This document shows, piece after piece, positions 34,804 through 41,225 of a DNA stretch of 64,000 nt. Below the pieces are notes generated by a model that was not told the DNA's origin, searched no databases, and worked only from the letters and a program-made list of their open reading frames with translations. Every line of letters starts with the position of its first letter. Position 1 is the stretch's first letter. The DNA is from Rubrivirga sp046845755 (GTDB lineage Bacteria; Bacteroidota; Rhodothermia; Rhodothermales; Rubricoccaceae), in the NCBI RefSeq assembly GCF_046845755.1, contig NZ_CP177357.1, positions 2,108,001 through 2,172,000 of the forward strand, read 5' to 3'. The position numbers were made by a program, and so were the translations under genes.

Positions 34804-35646
34804 ATGTTCCGTATCGCCCTCCTTGCCCTCCTCGCCCTCGGTCTGACGACCGCCGCCAGTGCCCAGTCCGACGGCGGCGAGATGCCCGCCGACACCCCGG
34901 AGGTCGCCGCCGACTCCGCTGAGGCCGCCATCGAACTCGACCCCGAGCGCGCCCGCGGCCTGTACGACGAGGGCGCCGCCCTCCTCCGCGACCGCGACTT
35001 CGAGGCGGCCCTGCTGAAGTTCGAGGAGTCCCTCATCTACAACCCGTCGTATGCCGCCGCCGGCCTGGGGCTGGCGCAGTCGCTCGCCGCGCAGCGTCGT
35101 CTCGAGGACGCCCGCAACGCGTATGAGGCCGCCATCGCCATGGCCGAGGCGTCGGACGCCTCGAACGCCGCCGACATCCGCTCCACCGCGCAGGACCAGC
35201 TCGACCGCGTGACCGCCGCGCTCGACCAGCGGGCCGCGAACGCCGCCGCGCAGCAGGCCCAGGCCGGCGCGAATGCGACCGCCGAGAAGGTCGCCCAGGC
35301 GACCCAGATGCTCTCGGGCAACGAGATCTCGTTTGAGCAGGCGACCGACGCGTACGCGCTCCTGGAGCAGGCCCGCATGGACGGCTACGACGCCGACCTG
35401 GTGGCCTTCTTCTACGCCAAGGCCCTCAACGCCATGGAGCGCGGCGCCGACGCCGTCCCGTTCGCCGAGACCGCCGTCGCCAACGCCGACGCGTCGGCGG
35501 ACAACTCGGCGATCTACATCCAGCTCGGGCTCGCCCACATGGGCGCCGGCAACGACGCCGAGGCCCGCGCCGCCTTCGAGGCCGTCACCGAGGGACAGGC
35601 GTGGCACGGCTGGGCCCAGCACTACATCGGTCAGATCGGCTCCTAG
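34804..35646 (+). CDS. Periplasmic TPR-repeat protein
   Basis: 280 residues with a signal peptide (MFRIALLALLALGLTTAASA, cleaved near AQS). An acidic spacer follows, then TPR-like helical pairs: ARGLYDEGAALLRDRDFEAA, LKFEESLIYNPSYAAAGLGL, RRLEDARNAYEAAIAMAEAS and, near the C-terminus, IYIQLGLAHMGAGNDAEARA. The middle (about 130-185) is Ala/Gln-rich and helical (RAANAAAQQAQAGANATAEK). No catalytic residues are evident; it is likely a scaffold for an envelope complex. It has its own promoter box and ends in a strong intrinsic terminator, so it is monocistronic. Confidence 0.8.
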   Translation: MFRIALLALLALGLTTAASAQSDGGEMPADTPEVAADSAEAAIELDPERARGLYDEGAALLRDRDFEAALLKFEESLIYNPSYAAAGLGLAQSLAAQRRLEDARNAYEAAIAMAEASDASNAADIRSTAQDQLDRVTAALDQRAANAAAQQAQAGANATAEKVAQATQMLSGNEISFEQATDAYALLEQARMDGYDADLVAFFYAKALNAMERGADAVPFAETAVANADASADNSAIYIQLGLAHMGAGNDAEARAAFEAVTEGQAWHGWAQHYIGQIGS

Positions 35647-35675
35647 CCCCTGACCGCGGGCATCCCACCACGCCC

Positions 35676-35710
35676 AGCGGCGCCGGACTGAGTCCGGCGC
35701 CGCTTTTTTT
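35676..35710 (+). terminator. intrinsic terminator of the TPR protein gene
   Basis: Arms AGCGGCGCCGGACT (35676-35689) and AGTCCGGCGCCGCT (35691-35704) are perfectly complementary, followed by an unbroken T-run to 35710. It lies 30 bp after the stop codon. There is no T-run on the opposite side, so it serves the plus strand only. Confidence 0.9.
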
Positions 35711-35729
35711 GTCTGCCCGCTGGCGCTGG

Positions 35730-37610
35730 TTACCGCTTCATCCGGCGGAAGACCTTCCCGAGCCAGGCGTCCGACTCGTCGAAGCCGAGCAGGTGGCCGA
35801 GCGCGAGGTAGCCCAGCCCGTAGACGCCGATGACGCCGATGCCGTAGGCCCACACCGGCGCGACGGTCGCCGGCACGAACGCCAGCGCCAGCGTGGCCGG
35901 GATCGCCGCCAAGCCGGCCAGCCCCAGCATCCGGAGGCCCGCCGCCCAGGGCAGGCGGAACGTGGGCTCGTGGCCCCGGAGCGCGGCGACGAGCCGCCAC
36001 AGCTCGACCCAGGCGCCGACCGCCGAGCCCAGCGCCAGCCCGACCGCGCCGAGCCGGAGCGGGTCGCCCTCGGCCTCGACGCCGATCACGTCGGTGACGC
36101 TGTACTGGTCGAGCACGAACATCAGCGCCGCGCCGATGGCGCCGGAGACGGCCACGCGCCAGACGGCGATCCGCGCGGGCGTCTTGGTGTCGTTGAGCGC
36201 GTAGAACGCGTTCTGGAGCAGGCGCCCGGCCGTCGTGGCGATCATTCCCAGCGAGTACGCCATCAGCACGAGCGTGACCTGCCAGGTGTCGTCGGCGCCG
36301 AACTGGCCGGTCTGGTAGAAGGCGCCGACCACGAGCGCGCCGAAGCCGAGGTAGCCGACGACGGTCGGGACGATGAGGTACAGGATCTGGCGGACCGACC
36401 CGGCGACGCGGTCGAGAAAGTTGTCCAGCTCCGCGCGCGAGATCCGGCTCAGCTCCGGGAGCTCGCTGGCGGCGACGCTCATCCCGAACAGGGAGATCGG
36501 CAGGAGGTAGAGCGTCTGGGCGTAGCCGATCGCGCCGAGCGCGCCGGCCGCCACGAACGTCGAGAGCCAGAAGTCGAGGTAGCCCGAGAGCTGATACGCG
36601 CCGCGCCCGAGCACGACCGGGACGAACGCTTTGATGGCCTCGCGCACGCCCTCAACCTGGAGCGAGATCGACGGCCGGAACCCGACGAGCAGCCGCAGGA
36701 CGGTCGGGAGCTGGACCACAAACTGCAGGACGCCGCCCGCGATGCCGCCCACGAACACGGCGATGAGCAGTTGGCTGAGCTGGTCCGGCGGGACGATCTC
36801 CATCGCCGCCAGCCCGAAGGGGTCGTCCAGGTACAGGTACGCCCCGCCGAAGAGCGCCGCCAGCAGGGCCACGTTCCAGGCGACCGGCGCGAAGTACGAC
36901 AGCAGAAACTTGCGGTGGCTGTTGAGCACCCCCAGGCACCACGCGCTCAGCACCAGGAACGCCGTCATCGGGAACGTGAACCGGACGACGGTGACGGACA
37001 GCGCGTAGCGGTCCACGACCAACGTCCCGGCGGCCACCTTGTCGGCGTCGTCCAAAAAGCCGCTCGCGATGATGGCGACGAACGGCTCGGCCAAGAGCAC
37101 CCCGAGTGTCGCCGCGGCAAACGCCACGGCCGCCAGGATCCCGAAAATGGCGCCGGCGAACCGGCCCGCGTCCTCTTCCCTCCCCTCCTCCAGCATCCGG
37201 CTGTAGATGGGGATAAACGAGGCCGAGAGCGTGCCCTCGCCCAGCAGGTTCTGCAGGAAGTTGGGCGCGCGCAGCGCCAGCCGGTAGACGTCGGCGAAGG
37301 CGCCCGACCCGAAGTAGTAGGCGACGGCGCGGTCGCGGACGAGCCCGATGATGCGGCTGGCGAAGATGCCGGCGGCGACGAGCAGCGCGCCCGACCCGCT
37401 GGCGGGCCGCTTCGGCTCGGCGTCCCGGGCGGCCTCGGCGGGCGAGCCCGGCGCCGCGTCGGCCTCGGCGAGTGTCTCGGCGCCCGGCGCGGGCGCGCTC
37501 AGGCCGGCCGGCCCCAGCTCGTCGTGGGGGTCCGGCTCGTTCTGCGGCTCGGGGACCGACTCCGGCGCCGGCCGCGGTGTCTCGTCGTCGGGCGGCGTGG
37601 GCTCGCTCAC
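35730..37610 (-). CDS. murJ: Lipid II flippase MurJ (MviN)
   Basis: 626 residues, moving lipid II across the inner membrane for peptidoglycan synthesis. The first 70 residues are an unusual acidic, Pro/Glu-rich cytoplasmic extension (MSEPTPPDDETPRPAPESVP). The core then starts with the family signature VAAGIFASRIIGLVRDRAVA and YYFGSGAFADVYRLALRAPN, FLQNLLGEGTLSASFIPIYS, with GVLNSHRKFLLSYFAPVAWN and the late ASELPELSRISRAELDNFLD. About fourteen membrane helices are expected. Most MurJ proteins are near 510-530 residues; the excess is the N-terminal tail plus loops. The start overlaps the aroQ stop by 4 bp, so the two are coupled. Confidence 0.92.
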   Translation of the reverse strand: MSEPTPPDDETPRPAPESVPEPQNEPDPHDELGPAGLSAPAPGAETLAEADAAPGSPAEAARDAEPKRPASGSGALLVAAGIFASRIIGLVRDRAVAYYFGSGAFADVYRLALRAPNFLQNLLGEGTLSASFIPIYSRMLEEGREEDAGRFAGAIFGILAAVAFAAATLGVLLAEPFVAIIASGFLDDADKVAAGTLVVDRYALSVTVVRFTFPMTAFLVLSAWCLGVLNSHRKFLLSYFAPVAWNVALLAALFGGAYLYLDDPFGLAAMEIVPPDQLSQLLIAVFVGGIAGGVLQFVVQLPTVLRLLVGFRPSISLQVEGVREAIKAFVPVVLGRGAYQLSGYLDFWLSTFVAAGALGAIGYAQTLYLLPISLFGMSVAASELPELSRISRAELDNFLDRVAGSVRQILYLIVPTVVGYLGFGALVVGAFYQTGQFGADDTWQVTLVLMAYSLGMIATTAGRLLQNAFYALNDTKTPARIAVWRVAVSGAIGAALMFVLDQYSVTDVIGVEAEGDPLRLGAVGLALGSAVGAWVELWRLVAALRGHEPTFRLPWAAGLRMLGLAGLAAIPATLALAFVPATVAPVWAYGIGVIGVYGLGYLALGHLLGFDESDAWLGKVFRRMKR

Positions 37611-38065
37611 GAGGTCACCCCGACGTGGCCGTTGAAGTGCGAGACGGCGAGCGCGTAGCCCGCCAGCCCCAGCCCGGAGACGACGCCCGCGCAGGCGCCC
37701 GCGATCACCAGCCGCTGGCGGAAGTCCTCCCGCTCAAACACGTTCGAGATGTGGACCTCCACAACCGGCGTCGCGATCGAGGCGACGGCGTCGCGCAGGG
37801 CGACCGAGGTGTGCGCGTACCCGCCCGGGTTGAAGACGACGCCCGCCGTCTCGACCGTGTCGGCGGCGTGGAGCGCGTCGATCAGCGCCCCCTCGGAGTT
37901 GTGCTGCTCGAAGCGCAACGAGAGGTCGGGGAACCGCTGGCGGAGGTCGGCCTGGAGGTCGTCGAGCGTGAGCGCGCCGTAGACCGACGGCTCGCGCGTG
38001 CCGAGCCGGTTGAGGTTGGGTCCGTTGAGGACGAGGACGCCGGGGCGCTGGGGGGAGTCGGGCAT
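37607..38065 (-). CDS. aroQ: 3-dehydroquinate dehydratase, type II
   Basis: 152 residues, the normal size of the small dodecameric type II enzyme of the shikimate pathway. Motifs: VLVLNGPNLNRLGTREPSVY (with the catalytic Arg and Tyr on the lid loop), RFEQHNSEGALIDALHAA, VVFNPGGYAHTSVALRDAV (catalytic His region) and VVEVHISNVFEREDFRQRLV. All active-site residues appear present. The downstream murJ start overlaps its stop (ATGA). Upstream 38066-38363 is occupied by repeats. Confidence 0.95.
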   Translation of the reverse strand: MPDSPQRPGVLVLNGPNLNRLGTREPSVYGALTLDDLQADLRQRFPDLSLRFEQHNSEGALIDALHAADTVETAGVVFNPGGYAHTSVALRDAVASIATPVVEVHISNVFEREDFRQRLVIAGACAGVVSGLGLAGYALAVSHFNGHVGVTS

Positions 38066-38107
38066 CCGCGCGGAGGGAGGGCCCGCAAGCTACCGACCGT
38101 CCACGGA

Positions 38108-38144
38108 CGCAAGCAGGCCACCGGCAGCCTCTCCCCTGCTTGCG
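38108..38144. repeat. 10-bp inverted repeat upstream of aroQ
   Basis: CGCAAGCAGG (38108-38117) and CCTGCTTGCG (38135-38144) are exact reverse complements around a 17-bp loop. It lies 43 bp upstream of the aroQ start and could be a regulatory hairpin or another repeat fragment. Confidence 0.6.
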
Positions 38145-38252
38145 GGATCCCGCTGGCGCCGATGTGCAGACTGCTCCCCTCTGACCGAACGCCCCCGCTC
38201 GATTCCCCATGACCCGCTCGTGGACGCCCCTGCTTGCGCCGGCCCCGCCTAC

Positions 38253-38290
38253 GGCGTCCCCTCTCCCGCCGGGAGAGGGACAGGGTGAGG
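38253..38290 (+). repeat. dispersed palindromic repeat, short copy D
   Basis: GTCCCCTCTCCCGCCGGGAG followed by AGGGACAGGGTGAGGG. It has the first hairpin and the tail of copies A-C but lacks the CCGACAGGTCGG module, showing that the element has a modular structure. Confidence 0.75.
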
Positions 38291-38315
38291 GGTCGCATCA
38301 CCGCCGACCCACCGG

Positions 38316-38369
38316 CTTGCGCCAGCCCACCTACTTGCGCCGACCTCCCCACTTGCGCCCGCCCTACCG
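38316..38369 (+). repeat. three 18-bp tandem units starting CTTGCGCC
   Basis: Units at 38316-38333, 38334-38351 and 38352-38369 all begin CTTGCGC and diverge after that. The last unit overlaps the stop codon of the propeller protein gene on the minus strand, so its 3' end may have been shaped by the repeat. Confidence 0.55.
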
Positions 38370-39674
38370 CGCCACCGCCAGCCCCGCGCTTGCGCTCGCG
38401 CCGTCCGCCCCCGTCGCCCGGACCACGTACGCCCCCGGCGACCACCCCGACGTGTCCACCTCGACGCGCTCTCGGACCGACTCCCACGCGCCCACGACTC
38501 GACCGAGCGCGTCCACGACCTCCACCCGCGACGGCGCCGACACCTCGACCGTCGAGCCGCCAGCGGTCGGGTTCGGCCAGACCGCCACCGACAGCGCGCG
38601 CGGCGCGGGCCCCCGCTCCTCCGCCACCGCCGGCTCCACCGTCCGCCACAGCCCGCTCGCCGCCCCCACGTACACCCGGCCGTCGCCCCCCACCGCGATC
38701 GACAGCACCCCGCCGCCCTCGTACCCCGCCGCCGCCGGCGCGAACGTCGCGGCCCCGTCCGACGACCGGGCCACCGACCCCAGCCAGTTGTACCGCGGCC
38801 CATCCTGCGTTCGCGCGAGCCCGGCCCACACCGACCCGTCGGGCGAGACGGCCACCTCGACCCGGGTCACCTCCTCCAGCCCATACACCTCGGGGTCGAA
38901 CCGGTGGGCGACCACCCAGGTCACGCCCCCGTCGTCGGACCGCACCACGACGCCGTTGTCCTCGCTTCGAGTCCCGAGCCCGGCCAGCGCGTACCCCCCG
39001 TACGGGTGGCCCGGCTCCTCGGCGAACGCCAGCGACCACGCGACGGTGCCGGACCCGAACGCGCCGTCGGTGGGCGTCCAGGTCTCGCCGCCGTCGTCGG
39101 AGGTTGTGACCCCGTTGTAGACGGCGGCCAGCATTCGGCCCTGGGGGAGCGCGTCCGACGGCGGGACCTCGCCGTAGTCGACCGGGAAGCCGCCCAGCCC
39201 CCCCAGCTTCTCCCACGTGCCCGGGGCGCCGTCGTCGAGCGAGCGCCAGGCGTGGAACCCGTCGTCGGCGAACACGGCGCCCCCGAGCAGGGTCGACCCG
39301 AACAGCGCCGCGGTGCCGTCGAGCACGTCGCGCTGCCAGGTGCGGCCGCCGTCGGTGGAGCGGTCGACGCCGAGGGGGCCGGCGGGCGAGCCGATGAGGA
39401 GCGACCCGGCCTGGGTCACGGCGACGGACTTGGGGCTGCAGATTGGGGCGCAGAGGTGGTCCCAGGGGCCGTCGGGGTGGTCGGGGACGTACTTGTAGAT
39501 GCCCCAGGCGCCCTCGATGCGAAGGAGGGTGTCAGCCTCGGAGGTCGGTCCGGGGAGGAAGGCGACCAGGTCGACGATCGGGTACTCGTTGCCGACATCA
39601 GGCAGGCGCTCCCAGACCTGGCCCGTGGCCGGGGGCACGAGCAGGGCGAAGAGGACGAGGGCGCGGAGACGAAT
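38364..39674 (-). CDS. Secreted BNR/propeller-repeat protein with T9SS sorting domain (probable ATT start)
   Basis: About 436 residues. The frame has no ATG before the first repeat. A GTG at 39638 would start inside a hydrophobic segment, whereas the ATT at 39672-39674 opens a perfect signal peptide (IRLRALVLFALLVPPATGQ) like those of other secreted proteins here; an in-frame TGA lies a short way upstream. The mature part has BNR-type sialidase/propeller blades (SDDGGETWTPTDG, RSTDGGRTWQRD, RSDDGGVTWVVA). The C-terminal 75 residues are a T9SS type A sorting domain (VWPNPTAGG, VEVVDALGRVVGAWE, GAYVVRATG, LAVAR). It is predicted to be exported across the outer membrane and anchored or released. 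Ligand unknown. The 3' end runs into an 18-bp tandem repeat. Confidence 0.72.
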   Translation of the reverse strand: MRLRALVLFALLVPPATGQVWERLPDVGNEYPIVDLVAFLPGPTSEADTLLRIEGAWGIYKYVPDHPDGPWDHLCAPICSPKSVAVTQAGSLLIGSPAGPLGVDRSTDGGRTWQRDVLDGTAALFGSTLLGGAVFADDGFHAWRSLDDGAPGTWEKLGGLGGFPVDYGEVPPSDALPQGRMLAAVYNGVTTSDDGGETWTPTDGAFGSGTVAWSLAFAEEPGHPYGGYALAGLGTRSEDNGVVVRSDDGGVTWVVAHRFDPEVYGLEEVTRVEVAVSPDGSVWAGLARTQDGPRYNWLGSVARSSDGAATFAPAAAGYEGGGVLSIAVGGDGRVYVGAASGLWRTVEPAVAEERGPAPRALSVAVWPNPTAGGSTVEVSAPSRVEVVDALGRVVGAWESVRERVEVDTSGWSPGAYVVRATGADGASASAGLAVAR

Positions 39675-39767
39675 AGCGAGGGCGCCCAGCGGGCGGGGAT
39701 CCTGTCAGCGGGCGACGGTGAGTGTACGGGTGACGACGGCCACCCGGGAGTCCCCGCTCCGAGCCCC

Positions 39768-40040
39768 TCGGCCCCCTGAGACCCGCTCGCGCGACCTCAA
39801 GCGCCCGTTGTGCCGCCTCGAGACGCTCTTGCGCGAGCCCGAGGTAGCATTGCGCGACCTCAAGCGGCTATTGCGTCCCCCCGAGACGCCTTCGTGCGAC
39901 CTCGAGCGGCCTCTGTGCGACCGGGAGACGCTCTTGTGCGATCTCGAGCGGCTCTTGCGCCACCTCAATCGTCCATTGCGGCCCCTCCGCCCGTCATTGT
40001 GGCAGCTCCGGATGCCATTGCGGCAGGTCAGATCCCTCCT
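39768..40040. repeat. 21-bp tandem repeat, about 13 degenerate units
   Basis: Units of exactly 21 bp from 39768 to 40040, the clearest from 39789; typical unit begins GCGCGACCTCAAGCG and ends CTT or ATT. The period is seven codons, so both strands show open heptad-like frames (minus strand: SRSHKSV, SRSHRGR, SRSHEGV; plus strand: leucine/arginine-rich). It stops 1 bp before the stop codon of the metallo-hydrolase gene. Together with 39675-39767, this fills the gene-free space there. Confidence 0.85.
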
Positions 40041-40041
40041 G

Positions 40042-40851
40042 CTAGCGAGCGCCCACCTCCAGCACCAGCCCGTCGTACGCCAGCCGCACGCCGTCGGGCA
40101 GCATCGCGTCCGCCGCTTGGTGCGTCACCGCGTGCGTCACGTGGATCAGCCACGTCTCCCCCGCCCCCACCGCCGCCGCCACCTCGGCGGCTTCGGCGAA
40201 CGACAGGTGCGTCGGGTGCGGGTCCGGGCGCAGGCCGTCTAGCACCAGCACGTCCACGCCCGCCAGCGCCGCCCGCGTCTCGGCCGGGACCGAGGCCACG
40301 TCGGTCAGATATGCGAACCCCCCGATCCGAACGCCCAGCACCCGGAACGCCCCGTGCGGCGCCACCAGGGGCGTGATCTCGACGGCCCCCTCGCCGGTCC
40401 GGCTGCGCGCCGTAAACGGCCCGTTGACCGCCTGCAAATCCAACAACGACGCGCCGGGGTACGTCCGGTCGAACACGTAACGGAACATCTGGCGCAGCGC
40501 CTGGGCCGTCGACGGCAGCGCAAATACGGGGACGGGCGAGCGCTCGCGGAAAAAGAACGGCCGCAGGTCGTCCAGCCCGACGACGTGGTCGAAGTGCTCG
40601 TGCGTGACGACGAGCGCGTCGACGGCTTCGACGCCGTACGCCAGCGCCTGCCGGCGGAAGTCCGGTCCGGCGTCGATCTGGACGTGCACGTCGCCCGCGT
40701 CGGTGTGGGCCACGACGTGCGCCGAGGTCCGCATCCGGGCGTCGCGAGCGTCGTCGGAGGTGCAGACGGCGCACCCGCACCCGATCACGGGGACGCCCGT
40801 CGAGGTGCCCGTGCCTAGCAGGGTGACGGTGAGCGCGGGGCTAGACGTCAT
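40042..40851 (-). CDS. Metallo-beta-lactamase-fold hydrolase, PhnP-like
   Basis: 269 residues. The N-terminus LLGTGTSTGVPVIGCGCAVC with its Cys cluster, followed by DARDARMRTSAHV, is characteristic of the PhnP/Lipoate-like branch of the MBL fold. The metal-binding HxHxDH appears as VVTHEHFDHVVGLDDLRPF, with further ligands in the late LVLDGLRPDPHPTHLSF and WLIHVTHAV. PhnP is a cyclic phosphodiesterase in phosphonate use, but no phn genes adjoin, and many bacteria have this protein in a house-keeping setting, so the substrate is open. It overlaps the upstream 99-residue gene by 11 bp. Confidence 0.87.
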   Translation of the reverse strand: MTSSPALTVTLLGTGTSTGVPVIGCGCAVCTSDDARDARMRTSAHVVAHTDAGDVHVQIDAGPDFRRQALAYGVEAVDALVVTHEHFDHVVGLDDLRPFFFRERSPVPVFALPSTAQALRQMFRYVFDRTYPGASLLDLQAVNGPFTARSRTGEGAVEITPLVAPHGAFRVLGVRIGGFAYLTDVASVPAETRAALAGVDVLVLDGLRPDPHPTHLSFAEAAEVAAAVGAGETWLIHVTHAVTHQAADAMLPDGVRLAYDGLVLEVGAR

Positions 40852-41140
40852 CGTCGCCCGTCTCCTCGGGAACGCCCGCGTCCGCCTGTGCCCACGCGTC
40901 CTCCAGCGCCGCCCGGACGGCCGGGCGCAGGTACAGCTGGTCCACGCCGCCGTGCTCGCGGAGCGCGCGCGCCAGCACGGCCACCTGCGCCTGGGGCGGG
41001 TGCAGCTTGTTGAGCACCACGACCGGCGCGTCGTCGACCACGCACAGCCCGCCCCGGAACGTCCCCCGCTCGCGCCGCACGCGGACGCTCAGCTGGCGCA
41101 GGGCCTCTTCGAGCGCAGCAGCGACGGCGGGGGGCTTCAT
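40841..41140 (-). CDS. Conserved hypothetical protein, 99 aa
   Basis: The ATG at 41140 gives MKPPAVAAALEEALRQLSVR. I do not know a function. The central VRRERGTFRGGLCVVDDAPV and VLNKLHPPQAQVAVLARALR look like a compact alpha/beta protein whose strands carry the GGLCVV and VVLNK signatures; I have the impression of a family in Bacteroidota but cannot verify it. The C-terminus is acidic (GVPEETGDDDV) and overlaps the start of the MBL-fold gene by 11 bp, so the two are translationally coupled. The rne gene ends 85 bp upstream on the same strand. Confidence 0.65.
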   Translation of the reverse strand: MKPPAVAAALEEALRQLSVRVRRERGTFRGGLCVVDDAPVVVLNKLHPPQAQVAVLARALREHGGVDQLYLRPAVRAALEDAWAQADAGVPEETGDDDV

Positions 41141-41160
41141 CGATGAGGGATACGGGAGGC

Positions 41161-41214
41161 GGCATGGAGGGATGGGCGGAGAGAGCGCGCACTCCTCCAT
41201 GCCCCATCCCTTCG
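41161..41214. repeat. recurrent CATGGAGGGATGGG / CCCATCCCTTC element
   Basis: GGCATGGAGGGATGGG near 41161 and CCTCCATGCCCCATCCCTTC ending near 41211 form an imperfect inverted repeat (10-bp arms GGCATGGAGG/CCTCCATGCC). The same pair of motifs recurs between sdhA and sdhB at 49390-49432, so it is a second small intergenic repeat family. Confidence 0.55.
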
Positions 41215-41225
41215 CCCCTCTCCGG

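Noticed and set aside
39768..40040. 21-bp repeat considered as a CRISPR array
   Set aside because: Units are contiguous without spacers, degenerate, and no cas genes are present.
39499..40242. Plus-strand frame through the 21-bp repeat, encoding a Leu/Arg heptad protein
   Set aside because: The frame is open because of the repeat period and overlaps two real minus-strand genes at its ends; no start context or domain supports it.
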